DNA from: Streptomyces sp. NWU339
Lineage (GTDB): Bacteria > Actinomycetota > Actinomycetes > Streptomycetales > Streptomycetaceae
NCBI RefSeq assembly: GCF_003143855.1
Contig: NZ_QFRK01000009.1
Location: 7,192 to 71,191, forward strand
DNA: 64,000 nucleotides
Direction: 5' to 3'
Below, in pieces: positions 7,545 to 16,816 of the stretch. The position numbers were made by a program, and so were the translations under genes. Under the pieces are notes generated by a model that had not been told where the DNA came from, made no database searches, and was given only the letters and a program-made list of their open reading frames with translations. Numbering within the stretch: position 1 is the stretch's first letter; each line of letters starts with the position of its first letter.

Positions 7545-8610
7545 TCAGCCGCGCGGCAGCGGGCGGCTCGGCCGGATCTCGTGCAGGTGCACCACCAGGT
7601 CCGTCGATCTCAGCAGGTTGACCCGGTCGCCGGGCGGAGGGAAGTCCGTGCCGATCTCTCGTTTGGGCCGGGGGGCGTCCGGCCAGGCGGGTGGTGCGGT
7701 GTACAGGTCGGGGTACCGGTTCCGGTGTCTCACCCGGTCCAGGGTGTGCTCGACCGAGCCGGGAATGGCGGGCTCTGCCTCGAACCGCTTGACGTCCTCG
7801 TCGGCCGGGCTCTGCAAGCCCTGTTCGGTGGTGTGCACGGCACCCCGGCCGACGGAGAGCCCCACCGTCAGGTAACCGCCGCCCAGTCGCCGCCGGAGCA
7901 CTGCTCCCCGGGTGAGGGGCAGGACGGGAGTGGAACTGCTGGTGTACAGGTGGCTGTTGTGCCCGCCGAGCACCAGCCGGTGGCCGGTTCGGCGGTGCCA
8001 CCACGGGGTCTTCTCCGCCGTGACGGTGTCTCGGTAAGCCATGGGCCGCCGGCACGGCCCGGGGGTCCGTGAAGTCGAAGGCCTACATGCGCGCCATCTG
8101 GTCGACGGCGGTGGCGTGCTGGACCGCCCAAGCGTCCTCGTCGTCCGTCCTGGCAGGCTCGTGGGCGCGGAGCAGCGTGAGGACGCGGCCGGTGCGCTCG
8201 GATCGCGCACACCGTTTGTCCAGGAGCGCGGTCATGGCGGTGCGGATCCGCTCGCCGGCGGGCAGGGTGGGACGCAGTCCCGGTACAGGTCGGTGACGTC
8301 GGGCAGCAGGTCGGGGTGGGGGCGCCGGGCATGGCCGACGACCCGGTCGTACGGCTCGGGCCAGCGTAGGCGTGGGAACCGTGGGCGGCCTCGCCGATAC
8401 CGACCATCACGGCGTCGCCGACCGCTTTCCCGAAGGGACGCAAGTCCTCGAGGGGCCCGAGGGCTCGGTGGTGTGCAGGGGGCGGGCGGCCGTCTGGAGG
8501 GCCGGCAGCGGGTCGTCGACGGCCGTGAGAGGCCCATCCGAAGTGCCGGGTCCCCACCGGCCGGGGAGGCCGCGACCGCTCCGGGGACGGCGGCGAGCCG
8601 CCTTGTCATG
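7545..8610 (-). pseudogene. erythromycin-esterase-family protein, multiply frameshifted
   Basis: Segments characteristic of the erythromycin esterase fold occur in order on the minus strand but in three different frames. They are DAVMVGIGEAAHGSHAY (N-terminal, carrying the catalytic-site glutamate and histidine pattern GEAAHG), then DLLPDVTDLYRD, then MAYRDTVTAEKTPWWHRRTGHRLVLGGHNSHL, then a C-terminal stretch ending VVHLHEIRP. At least three indels are required. Either the gene is dead or the sequence has errors here. The family hydrolyses macrolide lactones or other esters. No single intact frame covers more than the last two-thirds. Confidence 0.65.
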
Positions 8611-8815
8611 GAGGGCGCCATGACCTCTCAGCGTCCCTGCCCTGGCGTCGGACCGCGCTCCGCTTGTCACCCGGCCGGAGCAGTACTGCGAGCAGTGATG
8701 GTGCCGGGCACCGGACGCTTCCGCGCGGCCTCCGCATCCGCCCGTACTCCCCCGGAGCAGGGCCGGCCGGGAACCGCCCGGTCCCGGCAGCCGGCCGCCC
8801 CCTTGTAACGGGCCG

Positions 8816-10228
8816 TCACCTCGGCTTCGCCGGCACGCACAGCCACGCGAGGCCTGCGGCGGTCAGGTAGGCGAGCGCGCCGACGGCCATGCTGGTGCGC
8901 AGCCCGGTGTCGTAGTTGGTGGCTGTGGCGAGCAGACTGCCGCCGAGCGCCACGCCGGTGGCGCTGCCGATCTGGCGGGTGGTGTTGAACAGGGCGGAAG
9001 CCGCCCCCGAGTACGCCTGAGGTGCGGCACCCATCACGGTGGCGGTTGAGCCGGTGAGGGCGAAGGAGGTACCGAACCCCGCAGCCATCATCGGGACCAC
9101 CAGCAGCGGGTAGGCGGGGTCGGCTCCCGCCGAGGCCCAGCCGGCCAGTCCCAAGGCGGCCAGGAGCATGCCGGAGATCACCAGCGGACGATCGCCGGTG
9201 CGGCGGGTCAGCCGCCCGGACAGAACGGAGGCGAACATGGTCATCGCCACCGCCGGGAAAAGCGCCAGCCCGGTTTCCAAGGCGCTGAAGCCGCGCTGGT
9301 GCTGGAATTCCAGGCTGGCGGTGAACACCATGCCGTAGAAACCGAAATTGAACAGAAGACCGATGACGGCTCCGCCGCTCATCGTACGAGACCGCAGCAG
9401 GCTCAGCGGAAGGGCAGGAGACCGGGCCAGCCGCTCGCGCACCGCGAATGCCGCGGCGGCCAGCACGGCCAGGCCCACCCCGGCGAGAACAGCCGGGTCG
9501 GACCAGCCCCGCCGTCCGGCCTCGTTGAGCGCCGCGATCAGCAGCGCCACCGCCGCCACGACCGCGCACTGCGCCGGCCAGTCCAGGGACCGAGCGGCAC
9601 GCCGGGGCGAGCGTGCCACATGCCGCAGCGTCAGCATCAGGCAGGCCGCACCGACGGGCAGGTTGATGAGGAACACCCAGCGCCAACCCCCCGTGGAGAC
9701 GAGGAGCCCGCCCAGCAGTGGCCCGGCAGAGGCCGCGATGCCCGCCATCGAACCCCACAGCCCGAAGGCCCGCGAGCGTGCGGCCGGCGCCGGGTAGGCC
9801 TGCTGGAGCAGGGCCAGGGAACCGGGCACGATCAGCGCCGCGCCGAGCCCCTCCACCAGCCGGGCCACAACCAGGAAGGGGGCGCTCGGCGCGGCCGCGC
9901 ACGCGGCCGAGGACACGGTGAACACCGCTACGCCCGAGCAGAAGATCCGCCGGTTGCCCAGCCGGTCGCCCAGCGCGCCACCGGTCAGCAGGAACCCGGC
10001 GAAGACCAGGGTGTACCCATCGGTGATCCACTGGATGCCGGTGAGCGAGGCGGACAGTTCCCGGCCGATCACCGGCACGGCGACGTTGATGACCGTCACA
10101 TCCAGGATCACCATGAAATACCCGGCGCACACTGCCAGCAGCGGTGCCCAGGACCGTCGCCCGGACCCCGGGGTCGACTCGGGAGAGGGCGCGGACTCAC
10201 CGCCACCGGCCGGCTCCGCGAACGCCAC
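8816..10228 (-). CDS. MFS drug efflux transporter, DHA2 (14-TMS EmrB/QacA) family
   Basis: This 470-residue membrane protein with many hydrophobic segments probably exports drugs by proton antiport. Family signatures are visible: LDVTVINVAVPVIGRELSAS in TM1 (motif D1), GGALGDRLGNRRIF (motif A) and GPLLGGLLVSTGGWRWVFLINLP (motif C and the following TM). The start is GTG, with GGAG about nine bases upstream. The gene lies 93 bp downstream of the BBE-type flavoprotein on the same strand, so the two may share a transcript; a substrate modified by the flavoprotein could be exported. There is no adjacent TetR/MarR regulator, which is unusual for such pumps. Confidence 0.92.
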   Translation of the reverse strand: MAFAEPAGGGESAPSPESTPGSGRRSWAPLLAVCAGYFMVILDVTVINVAVPVIGRELSASLTGIQWITDGYTLVFAGFLLTGGALGDRLGNRRIFCSGVAVFTVSSAACAAAPSAPFLVVARLVEGLGAALIVPGSLALLQQAYPAPAARSRAFGLWGSMAGIAASAGPLLGGLLVSTGGWRWVFLINLPVGAACLMLTLRHVARSPRRAARSLDWPAQCAVVAAVALLIAALNEAGRRGWSDPAVLAGVGLAVLAAAAFAVRERLARSPALPLSLLRSRTMSGGAVIGLLFNFGFYGMVFTASLEFQHQRGFSALETGLALFPAVAMTMFASVLSGRLTRRTGDRPLVISGMLLAALGLAGWASAGADPAYPLLVVPMMAAGFGTSFALTGSTATVMGAAPQAYSGAASALFNTTRQIGSATGVALGGSLLATATNYDTGLRTSMAVGALAYLTAAGLAWLCVPAKPR

Positions 10229-10321
10229 GGCCCCAACTCCATCCCGTTCGCGGGCGATCTACGCAAAGATCCACGATAAGGGGCACGTCTTCCATATCGA
10301 AGGACCGTGCCGCTCACATGT

Positions 10322-11737
10322 TCACGGCCTTGCCGCGGCCGGTCCGAAGAGGCCCTCCGGGTCGTACGCGGCGCGGGTGCGGGCGAGCCGCTCCTCGTGT
10401 GAGCCGAAGACCGCGCCCCGCAGCCGGCTCGCGTCCTCACCCAGCCCGGCGAGGTTGACGTACGTCCCGCCGCTCGAGAACGGCTTCATCGCGTCCCACG
10501 CCGAGCGTGCCCACTCGATCGCGGTCTCGTCGAGCGCCGGGTCCCGCCAGCCCGCGTCGATGCTCACGTTGTAGCGCGCGGACCGGTGCGCGAACGCGCT
10601 GTCGTCGGGGCCGACGCGTGCCACGGCGCCGCCCAGGGTGCGCACAACGATCAGGCTCTCCGGGGTCGGTCGCCGGGAGTAGTGGTCCACCAGGGTCCTG
10701 ATGGCCTCGTCGCTCAGCTCGTCCATGAAGTGCGACTTCATGAAGTAGCGTTCGCCGTCGGGGAACCGCCAGGTGTTCGCGCTCTGCAGCACGACGTAGG
10801 GAAGGGTTCCGCTCACATCGATGAGTGGCGGGCCCAGTTCGCGTTGTGGCGCCAGCGCGGCGGTGGCGGCGTCGCCCGGCGGGCCCCCGTACACGGCGCC
10901 CACCGTCACGCAGTTCGACCGGTGCAGTTCCGGCGGGATCGCGGGGTCCGCGGGGACGCTCCAGAGCAGGAGTTCCGGCGTGACCGTATCCGGCGCGGAG
11001 TACGTCGCGTCCCGCCAGGCCCGCAGCATTTCCTCGGCGCGGTCGTAGGGGTGGAGAACCAGCACCCAGGCCACCTCGGGCCCGAGTGGGTGGAGGCCGA
11101 ACTCGAAGGACGTGACGACTCCGAGACCCCGGCCCCCGCCGCGCGCCGCCCAGAACAGCTCGGGTTCTTCCTCCCGGCTCACTGTGCGCACCGCGCCGTC
11201 CGCCGTGACGATCTCGAGCGAGCGGACGCTGTCGCAGCTCAGGCCGAACGTCCGCATCACAAAATCGAAGCCGCCGCCGAGCGTGAGACCGGCGATCCCG
11301 GTGGCCGAGATCTCCCCGCCCGGTGTGGCCAGAGCGTGCAGCTGGGTCTCGCGGTCGAGCTCACCCCAGGTCGCGCCCGCCTGGGCCCGCGCGGTGCGGG
11401 CGGCGGGGTCGACGTGCACGCCCTTCATGCGCGACAGGTCGATCACCAGCCCGTCGTCGCACACCCCGCTGCCCGCCACCTGGTGGCCGCCACCGCGGAT
11501 GCTGACGAGGGGACGGTGCTTGCGGGCGGCTCGCACCGTCTCGACCACGTCCGCCGTACCGGAGCACCGGGCGATGAGCGCGGGGCGGCGGTCGATCAGC
11601 CCGTTCCACACGGTCCGGGCCTCGTCGTAGCCACGGTGCCCGCGATCGATCACCTCACCTCGGAGCGAGGAGCGAAGCTCGTCCGTCAGCATCTGCTCCG
11701 CAGCGGCTGTCAGGACGGCCCCCTGACAGCCCGGCAT
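10322..11737 (-). CDS. FAD-binding oxidoreductase, BBE (berberine-bridge-like) family
   Basis: This is a 471-residue flavoprotein with an N-terminal FAD_binding_4 (PCMH) domain. RGGGHQVAGSGV carries the histidine that is covalently linked to FAD in this family, and TGIAGLTLGGG is the second FAD-contact loop. The C-terminal end reads NLAGLGEDASRLRGAVFG and then AAYDPEGLF, a BBE tail that normally begins YxNY; here it is YVNL. The start is taken at ATG 11737, with AGGAAGG eight bases upstream; an upstream in-frame start would add about 26 atypical residues. The substrate is unknown. It probably acts with the neighbouring exporter. It has no secretion signal. Confidence 0.9.
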   Translation of the reverse strand: MPGCQGAVLTAAAEQMLTDELRSSLRGEVIDRGHRGYDEARTVWNGLIDRRPALIARCSGTADVVETVRAARKHRPLVSIRGGGHQVAGSGVCDDGLVIDLSRMKGVHVDPAARTARAQAGATWGELDRETQLHALATPGGEISATGIAGLTLGGGFDFVMRTFGLSCDSVRSLEIVTADGAVRTVSREEEPELFWAARGGGRGLGVVTSFEFGLHPLGPEVAWVLVLHPYDRAEEMLRAWRDATYSAPDTVTPELLLWSVPADPAIPPELHRSNCVTVGAVYGGPPGDAATAALAPQRELGPPLIDVSGTLPYVVLQSANTWRFPDGERYFMKSHFMDELSDEAIRTLVDHYSRRPTPESLIVVRTLGGAVARVGPDDSAFAHRSARYNVSIDAGWRDPALDETAIEWARSAWDAMKPFSSGGTYVNLAGLGEDASRLRGAVFGSHEERLARTRAAYDPEGLFGPAAARP

Positions 11738-12105
11738 CTGCGTCACCTTCCTCGGGGTGCGCTGCTTGTCGCCACTGTGGCTTCTCACGCTGGTCCGGAG
11801 TGGTCTGGCCCGCATACCGGCCCGACGACTCCACGGCGAGCACCGGCAGCAGCGGGCTCAGGCCGGTGGACCGGTTGCACCGCTGTTTCGTGGACGGCTA
11901 CGGCTGGGTGGTGGTCCCCGACGAGATCGGGCGCCGGGGACGGGCACCCGGGGACACACGGCCATGAGCCACACGCCGATGGGCCGGTGGAGTGAGCGGT
12001 TCCACGGGTGGGCCCCGCGCCGGGCATGGATCACACGCATCCACACCGGGGCACTCGGCGCAAGCACTGGTGTGCAGGTGACCGAGAGTGAGAAAGGGGT
12101 GGAAC
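11738..12105. other. intergenic region between the flavoprotein and crtE
   Basis: These 368 bp hold the divergent promoters of the flavoprotein and the carotenoid operon. One stretch near 11870-11960 has a coding-like third-position bias but no recognisable product. No clear -35/-10 pair or operator stood out. No light-responsive litR-type regulator gene is present here or elsewhere in the window. Confidence 0.4.
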
Positions 12106-13248
12106 ATGTCTGGACCACGACCGACGGCGGCCGAGCCTGCAGGGCGCGCCGACGACCCGCTCACCGCCGCGGAGGCCACCGGGGCCGTCGAGACGGTCCT
12201 CGGAGCTGTCCTCGACGCGCGACTGCGTCGGGCCGGTGACGTGGACGCGGTGTTCGCCCGTGACGTGGCCGGTCCTGTCACCGCGTTCGTCCGACGTGGC
12301 GGTAAGCGGCTGCGCACGGCGTTCGCGTGGTGCGGCTGGCGGGCCGCGGGCGGCGCGGGCAACGCCGCGGCGCTCCTGCGGACGGGAGCCGCGCTTGAAC
12401 TGTTGCAGGCGTGCGCTCTCATTCACGACGATGTGATGGACGGATCGCCGCTGCGCCGGGGCGGGCCAGCGATGCACGTGGACCTGGTCCGTATGCACCG
12501 CACGGCACGGATGACCGGCTCGCCGGAGTCCTTCGCGACGTCCGCCGCGGTGCTCGCCGGTGATCTGGCGTTGGCGTGGGCCGACGATCTGCTGACGGAG
12601 ACGGCGCTCGGCTCACCGCACGGCCCGCGGCTGTACCGCGAGTGGCAGGCGATGCGCAGTGAGATGGTCGCCGGTCAGTACCGCGACATCCACGCGCAGG
12701 CGACCGGCGCCTCCGGCGTCGACGACGCGTTGACCATCGCCACGCTCAAGAGCGCTCTGTACACGGTCGAGCGGCCCCTGGCGCTGGGTGCCTCGCTGGC
12801 CGCCGCCGACGAGTGGACCGTCGAATCGCTGCGCTCCGCCGGCCGATGCGCGGGGCTGGCCTTCCAGCTCCGCGACGATCTCCTCGGTGCCTTCGGCGAT
12901 CCCGAGCTGACCGGCAAACCGACCGGTGACGATCTGCGTTCGCGCAAGCTCACCTATCTCCTCGCCATGGCCCTCAGGCTTGCCGACGCCGACGGGGACG
13001 AGGAGGCCGCGGCCGTGCTCGCCCCCGGCGCCGCAGCCCGGTCCGACGACACCGTGGAGCGGATGCGGACGGCACTGGAGCGGACCGGAGCCCGGGCCGT
13101 GGTGGAGTCGAAGATCGAGGACCTGGCGGCCGCCGGCCTGCGGCACTTCGCGAGGACCGGTGCGGCACCCGCGGTACGCGGGGAGTTCGCCTCGCTGGTC
13201 GAACGGGCATCGGGCATCAGCCCGGACCGCAGGAAGGAGAGCATGTGA
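12106..13248 (+). CDS. crtE: geranylgeranyl diphosphate synthase
   Basis: This is a 380-residue trans-isoprenyl diphosphate synthase that makes the C20 precursor of carotenoids from IPP and allylic diphosphates. RRGGKRLR (about 63-70) binds IPP. The first Asp-rich motif is HDDVMD (107-112). The second is FQLRDDLLGAFGD (about 250), where the usual DDxxD reads DDLLGAFGD. The start is ATG 12106, with AAAGGGG eight bases upstream, preferred over an in-frame GTG at 12088. It is the first gene of the rightward crt operon, and its stop overlaps crtI (GTGA). The start-proximal position and motif set make the call firm. Confidence 0.93.
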   Translation: MSGPRPTAAEPAGRADDPLTAAEATGAVETVLGAVLDARLRRAGDVDAVFARDVAGPVTAFVRRGGKRLRTAFAWCGWRAAGGAGNAAALLRTGAALELLQACALIHDDVMDGSPLRRGGPAMHVDLVRMHRTARMTGSPESFATSAAVLAGDLALAWADDLLTETALGSPHGPRLYREWQAMRSEMVAGQYRDIHAQATGASGVDDALTIATLKSALYTVERPLALGASLAAADEWTVESLRSAGRCAGLAFQLRDDLLGAFGDPELTGKPTGDDLRSRKLTYLLAMALRLADADGDEEAAAVLAPGAAARSDDTVERMRTALERTGARAVVESKIEDLAAAGLRHFARTGAAPAVRGEFASLVERASGISPDRRKESM

Positions 13249-14825
13249 GGACGGTAACCGGACGGACCGACCATGTCGTCGTGGTGGGCGCAGGCCTCTC
13301 CGGCCTCGCCTGCGCCCTCCACCTGCTGGGCGCAGGCAGGCGGGTCACCGTCGTCGAACGGGATGCCGCCCCCGGCGGCCGGGCCGGCCGGATGCGACTC
13401 GGCGCATACCGGTTGGACACCGGCCCCACGGTATTGACCATGCCCCAGCTGCTCGACGAGGCCTTCGCAGCCGTCGGCGACAGCCTCCACCAGCGCGTCG
13501 AGCTCGTGGCCCTGCACCCCGCCTACCGGGCGTGCTTCGCGGACGGGACCTCTCTCGACGTGCACACCGACAGTGAGGCGATGGAGGCGGAGGTGCGGCG
13601 CTTCGCCGGACCGGCGGAGGCGGCGGGCTACCGCAGGCTGCGGACCTGGCTGGAACGGCTGTACCGGGCGCAGATGCACCGCTTCATCGACACCAACTTC
13701 GACTCGCCCTTCCAGCTCCTGCATCCGGACCTGGCGCGTCTGGCGGCACTCGGCGGCTTCGGACGGCTGGACGCCAGGATCGGCCGCTTCCTCTCCGATT
13801 CCCGCCTGCGCCGTGTCTTCTCCTTCCAGGCCCTGTACGCCGGAGTCGCCCCCGCCCGGGCCCTCGCGGCCTACGCGGTGATCGCCTACATGGACACCGT
13901 GGCCGGCGTCTGGTTCCCCAAGGGGGGTATGTACGCGCTGCCCCGCGCCATGGCCGAGGCGGCGGCCGGCGTCGGCGCCGACCTCCGTTGGTCGGCCGAG
14001 GCGAGCACCCTGGAGCGGTCGGCAGGCCGGGTCACGGCGGTACGCCTGACGTCGGGTGAGCGAATCGCCTGTGACGCGGTGGTGCTGACCTGCGAACTGC
14101 CCACCGCTCACCGGCTCCTGGGGCGCGCACCCCGGCGCCCGGTACGGCTGCGCCACTCACCGTCCGCGGTGGTCCTGCACGCCGGGACCGACCGCACCTG
14201 GCCCGGTCTCGCCCATCACACACTCTCCTTCGGCACGGCATGGGAGCGCACGTTCGACGAAATCACCCGCTCGGGGAGGCTGATGAGCGACCCGTCCTTG
14301 CTGATCAGCCGCCCGACCGCACACGATGCCACCCTGGCACCGCCGGGCCGGCACCTCCACTACGTCCTGGCCCCCTGTCCGAACACCACCGTCGGGCCTT
14401 CCGCCGCCGCCTGGCGGGACCTGGGCCCGCGCTACCGCGACAGCCTGGTCGCCGAGCTGGAGCGCCGGGGCCTGGAGGGTTTCGCGGACAGCGTCGACGA
14501 GGAGACGCTGGTGACCCCCCTGGACTGGACGGCACGAGGTCATGCGGCGGGCAGCCCTTTCTCGGTCTCCCACACGTTCGCCCAGACCGGCCCCTTCCGT
14601 CCGCGCAACCTTGTACGCGGGCTGGACAACGTCGTGCTCGCCGGTTGCGGGACCACCCCCGGCGTCGGCGTCCCGACGGTGCTCCTCAGCGGCAAGCTCG
14701 CCGCCGCTCGCGTCACCGGTGGCGCCGCGGACATCAGCCGCCGCACCTCCCGGTGCCGGCCGGCCTCGGCTGTGGCCGCTGTCCCGTCCGTGCCGTCCTC
14801 GGCAGGCTCCGATGACCCGTCGTGA
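13245..14825 (+). CDS. crtI: phytoene desaturase
   Basis: This is a 526-residue FAD-dependent CrtI-type desaturase that converts phytoene to lycopene. The N-terminal dinucleotide-binding motif [19 protein letters not shown] is followed by [18 protein letters not shown] and [10 protein letters not shown], the hallmark of the family. The C-terminal signature [24 protein letters not shown] is also present. It starts at a GTG overlapping the crtE stop by 4 bp, and its last 14 bp overlap crtB, indicating translational coupling. The C-terminal 25 residues beyond the domain are Ser/Arg-rich and probably unstructured. Confidence 0.93.
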   Translation: MRTVTGRTDHVVVVGAGLSGLACALHLLGAGRRVTVVERDAAPGGRAGRMRLGAYRLDTGPTVLTMPQLLDEAFAAVGDSLHQRVELVALHPAYRACFADGTSLDVHTDSEAMEAEVRRFAGPAEAAGYRRLRTWLERLYRAQMHRFIDTNFDSPFQLLHPDLARLAALGGFGRLDARIGRFLSDSRLRRVFSFQALYAGVAPARALAAYAVIAYMDTVAGVWFPKGGMYALPRAMAEAAAGVGADLRWSAEASTLERSAGRVTAVRLTSGERIACDAVVLTCELPTAHRLLGRAPRRPVRLRHSPSAVVLHAGTDRTWPGLAHHTLSFGTAWERTFDEITRSGRLMSDPSLLISRPTAHDATLAPPGRHLHYVLAPCPNTTVGPSAAAWRDLGPRYRDSLVAELERRGLEGFADSVDEETLVTPLDWTARGHAAGSPFSVSHTFAQTGPFRPRNLVRGLDNVVLAGCGTTPGVGVPTVLLSGKLAAARVTGGAADISRRTSRCRPASAVAAVPSVPSSAGSDDPS

Positions 14826-15810
14826 ACTGGACGCCGCCGGGATCACCGATCCCACGCTCCGCGCGGCCTACGACCAGTGCCGGCGGCTCAACGCCCGCCA
14901 CGGCAGAACCTATTTCCTGGCCACTCGGCTGTTGCCGCTGGAACGCCGCTCGGCCGTACACGCGCTGTACGGGTTCGCCCGCTGGGCGGACGACATCGTG
15001 GACGACCTGGACCGGAGCCGTACCCACGACGAGCGCGACCGGTTGCTGAAGCGCCTGGAGAGCGACCTCGCGCACGGGCTGCGCACCGGCGGCGGGGGCG
15101 AGCCCGTGGTGCGGGCCCTGGCCGACACCGTCGACCGGTTCCGCATCGAGCCCGCGCTGTTCGCCGACTTCCTGGCCTCGATGCGTGCCGACCTGACCGT
15201 CACCGACTATCCGAGCTACGCCGATCTGCGGGCCTACATGCACGGCTCGGCCGCGGTGATCGGGCTGCAGATGCTCCCGGTGCTGGGCACGGTCGTACCC
15301 CGCGAGGAGGCGGCGCCGCACGCGGCGGCCCTCGGGGTGGCGTTCCAGCTCACCAACTTTCTGCGGGACGTGGGCGAGGACCTGGACCGGGGCCGCGTCT
15401 ACCTGCCGGCGGACCTGCTCGCCGCTCATGGTGTGGACAGGCCGCTGCTGGAGTGGAGCCGACGCACGGGACGGCGCGACCCGAGGATCCGAGCGGCGCT
15501 CGTCGCCGCCGAGGCGATGACCCGGGACGTGTACCGGTCGGCGGAACCGGGCATCGCCATGCTCGACCCGCGGGTGCGTCCCTGCATCCGCACCGCCTTC
15601 ACGTTGTACGGCGGCATTCTCGACGCGATCGCGGACCACGATTACAGCGTGCTGCATCACCGTGCGGTGGTGTCCCGTGCTAGGCGCGCGGCCACCGCCG
15701 CAGCCGGTGCCGTCCAGGTGGCGGGCGCCCGGTGGCGCGACCGCGTGCCGCATCCGCCCCGGGTGGCGGGCGGCACGTCACACGAGTGGAAGGGGCAGGA
15801 CAGTGGGTGA
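14812..15810 (+). CDS. crtB: phytoene synthase
   Basis: This is a 332-residue squalene/phytoene synthase that joins two geranylgeranyl diphosphates. The first Asp-rich motif is DDIVDD (60-65), within [13 protein letters not shown]. The second is [18 protein letters not shown] at about 183-200. It starts at ATG 14812 inside the end of crtI. Its stop overlaps the start of the Rieske gene (GTG 15803), keeping four genes in one translationally linked operon. Length and motifs match Streptomyces CrtB. Confidence 0.93.
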   Translation: MTRRELDAAGITDPTLRAAYDQCRRLNARHGRTYFLATRLLPLERRSAVHALYGFARWADDIVDDLDRSRTHDERDRLLKRLESDLAHGLRTGGGGEPVVRALADTVDRFRIEPALFADFLASMRADLTVTDYPSYADLRAYMHGSAAVIGLQMLPVLGTVVPREEAAPHAAALGVAFQLTNFLRDVGEDLDRGRVYLPADLLAAHGVDRPLLEWSRRTGRRDPRIRAALVAAEAMTRDVYRSAEPGIAMLDPRVRPCIRTAFTLYGGILDAIADHDYSVLHHRAVVSRARRAATAAAGAVQVAGARWRDRVPHPPRVAGGTSHEWKGQDSG

Positions 15811-16807
15811 CCGAGCGGGCAAGCGCTGGACATCGCCGTTGCGGCGGCGCCGTGGCCCGGGCTGGGCGGCGCAGACGCCGACGTGGCGGCAGGCGCGGCC
15901 GGTCGTGATCGCCGAAGCGCTCAAGCGGGCGTCCGCACGGCCCTCCGGCAACTGGTTCGTGGTCGGCGCCTCACGGGACGTGCGCGTCGGTGGGCGCCCG
16001 TGCGGCCGGACGGTGGGTGGCGTCGAGGTCGTGCTGTGGCGCTCGGAGGCGGGAGCACTGCACGCGGGCCCGGGCGCCTGCCCGCACCTCGGGGCACCTC
16101 TGCGGGACAGCCGGGTGGTCTGCGGCACACTGGTGTGCCACTGGCACGGACTGGCCCTGGAGGGTGGTGCGTTCGCCGGCTGGACTCCCTACCCCGCACA
16201 CGATGACGGGGTGTTGGTCTGGGTACGTCTGGACACAGTGGGCGGTGAGGCGCCTTCGGAGCGTCCTGTGGTGCCGGTGCGTCCCGCCGTGGACAGCGCG
16301 GTGGACGCGGTCTTCACGGCGGTCGGGCGGTGTGAAGCGCAGGACGTCGTCGCCAACCGGCTCGACCCGTGGCACGGATCGTGGTTCCATCCGTACTCGT
16401 TCGTCGACTTGACGGTGGTGCGGGAGCCGCAGGGTGACGAGGACGACGCCTTCGTCGTCGACGTCTCCTTCCGGGTGGCGGGGCGCCTGGTGGTGCCCGT
16501 GCGGGCCGAGTTCACCGCGCCCGGTCCGCGCACGGTCGTCATGCGCGTCACCGACGGCGAGGGGGCGACGTCCGTGGTGGAGACCCATGCCACGCCGCTC
16601 ACCGGCGAGGCCGGCCGACAGCCGCGGACCGCCGTGGTCGAGGCGGTCGTCGCCACCTCCGGACGGCGCGGCTTCGAGCTGGCCCGGGTGGCCGCCCCGG
16701 TGCTGCGCCCGCTGATGCGTCGTACGGCCGGGCGTCTGTGGCGCGACGACATGGCGTACGCCGAGCGTCGCTGGGCGCTGCGCAGTACCGGACGGTTCCC
16801 GGGGTGA
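15803..16807 (+). CDS. Rieske [2Fe-2S] protein with DUF5914-type C-terminus, in the carotenoid operon
   Basis: This is a 334-residue protein. An N-terminal Rieske domain carries CPHLG (C93, H95) and CHWHG (C112, H115), the four [2Fe-2S] ligands, after a basic 30-residue lead. The C-terminal half (from about 160) has the beta-rich layout I associate with DUF5914, with [18 protein letters not shown] and a final helical tail. It starts at a GTG with AAGGGG seven bases upstream, overlapping the crtB stop. It occupies the position of crtV in described Streptomyces crt clusters and meets crtU tail to tail with only 9 bp between. A role in oxidising or tailoring the carotenoid is inferred; no reaction is known to me. 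Confidence 0.8.
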   Translation: MGDRAGKRWTSPLRRRRGPGWAAQTPTWRQARPVVIAEALKRASARPSGNWFVVGASRDVRVGGRPCGRTVGGVEVVLWRSEAGALHAGPGACPHLGAPLRDSRVVCGTLVCHWHGLALEGGAFAGWTPYPAHDDGVLVWVRLDTVGGEAPSERPVVPVRPAVDSAVDAVFTAVGRCEAQDVVANRLDPWHGSWFHPYSFVDLTVVREPQGDEDDAFVVDVSFRVAGRLVVPVRAEFTAPGPRTVVMRVTDGEGATSVVETHATPLTGEAGRQPRTAVVEAVVATSGRRGFELARVAAPVLRPLMRRTAGRLWRDDMAYAERRWALRSTGRFPG

Positions 16808-16816
16808 GCCCGTCGG

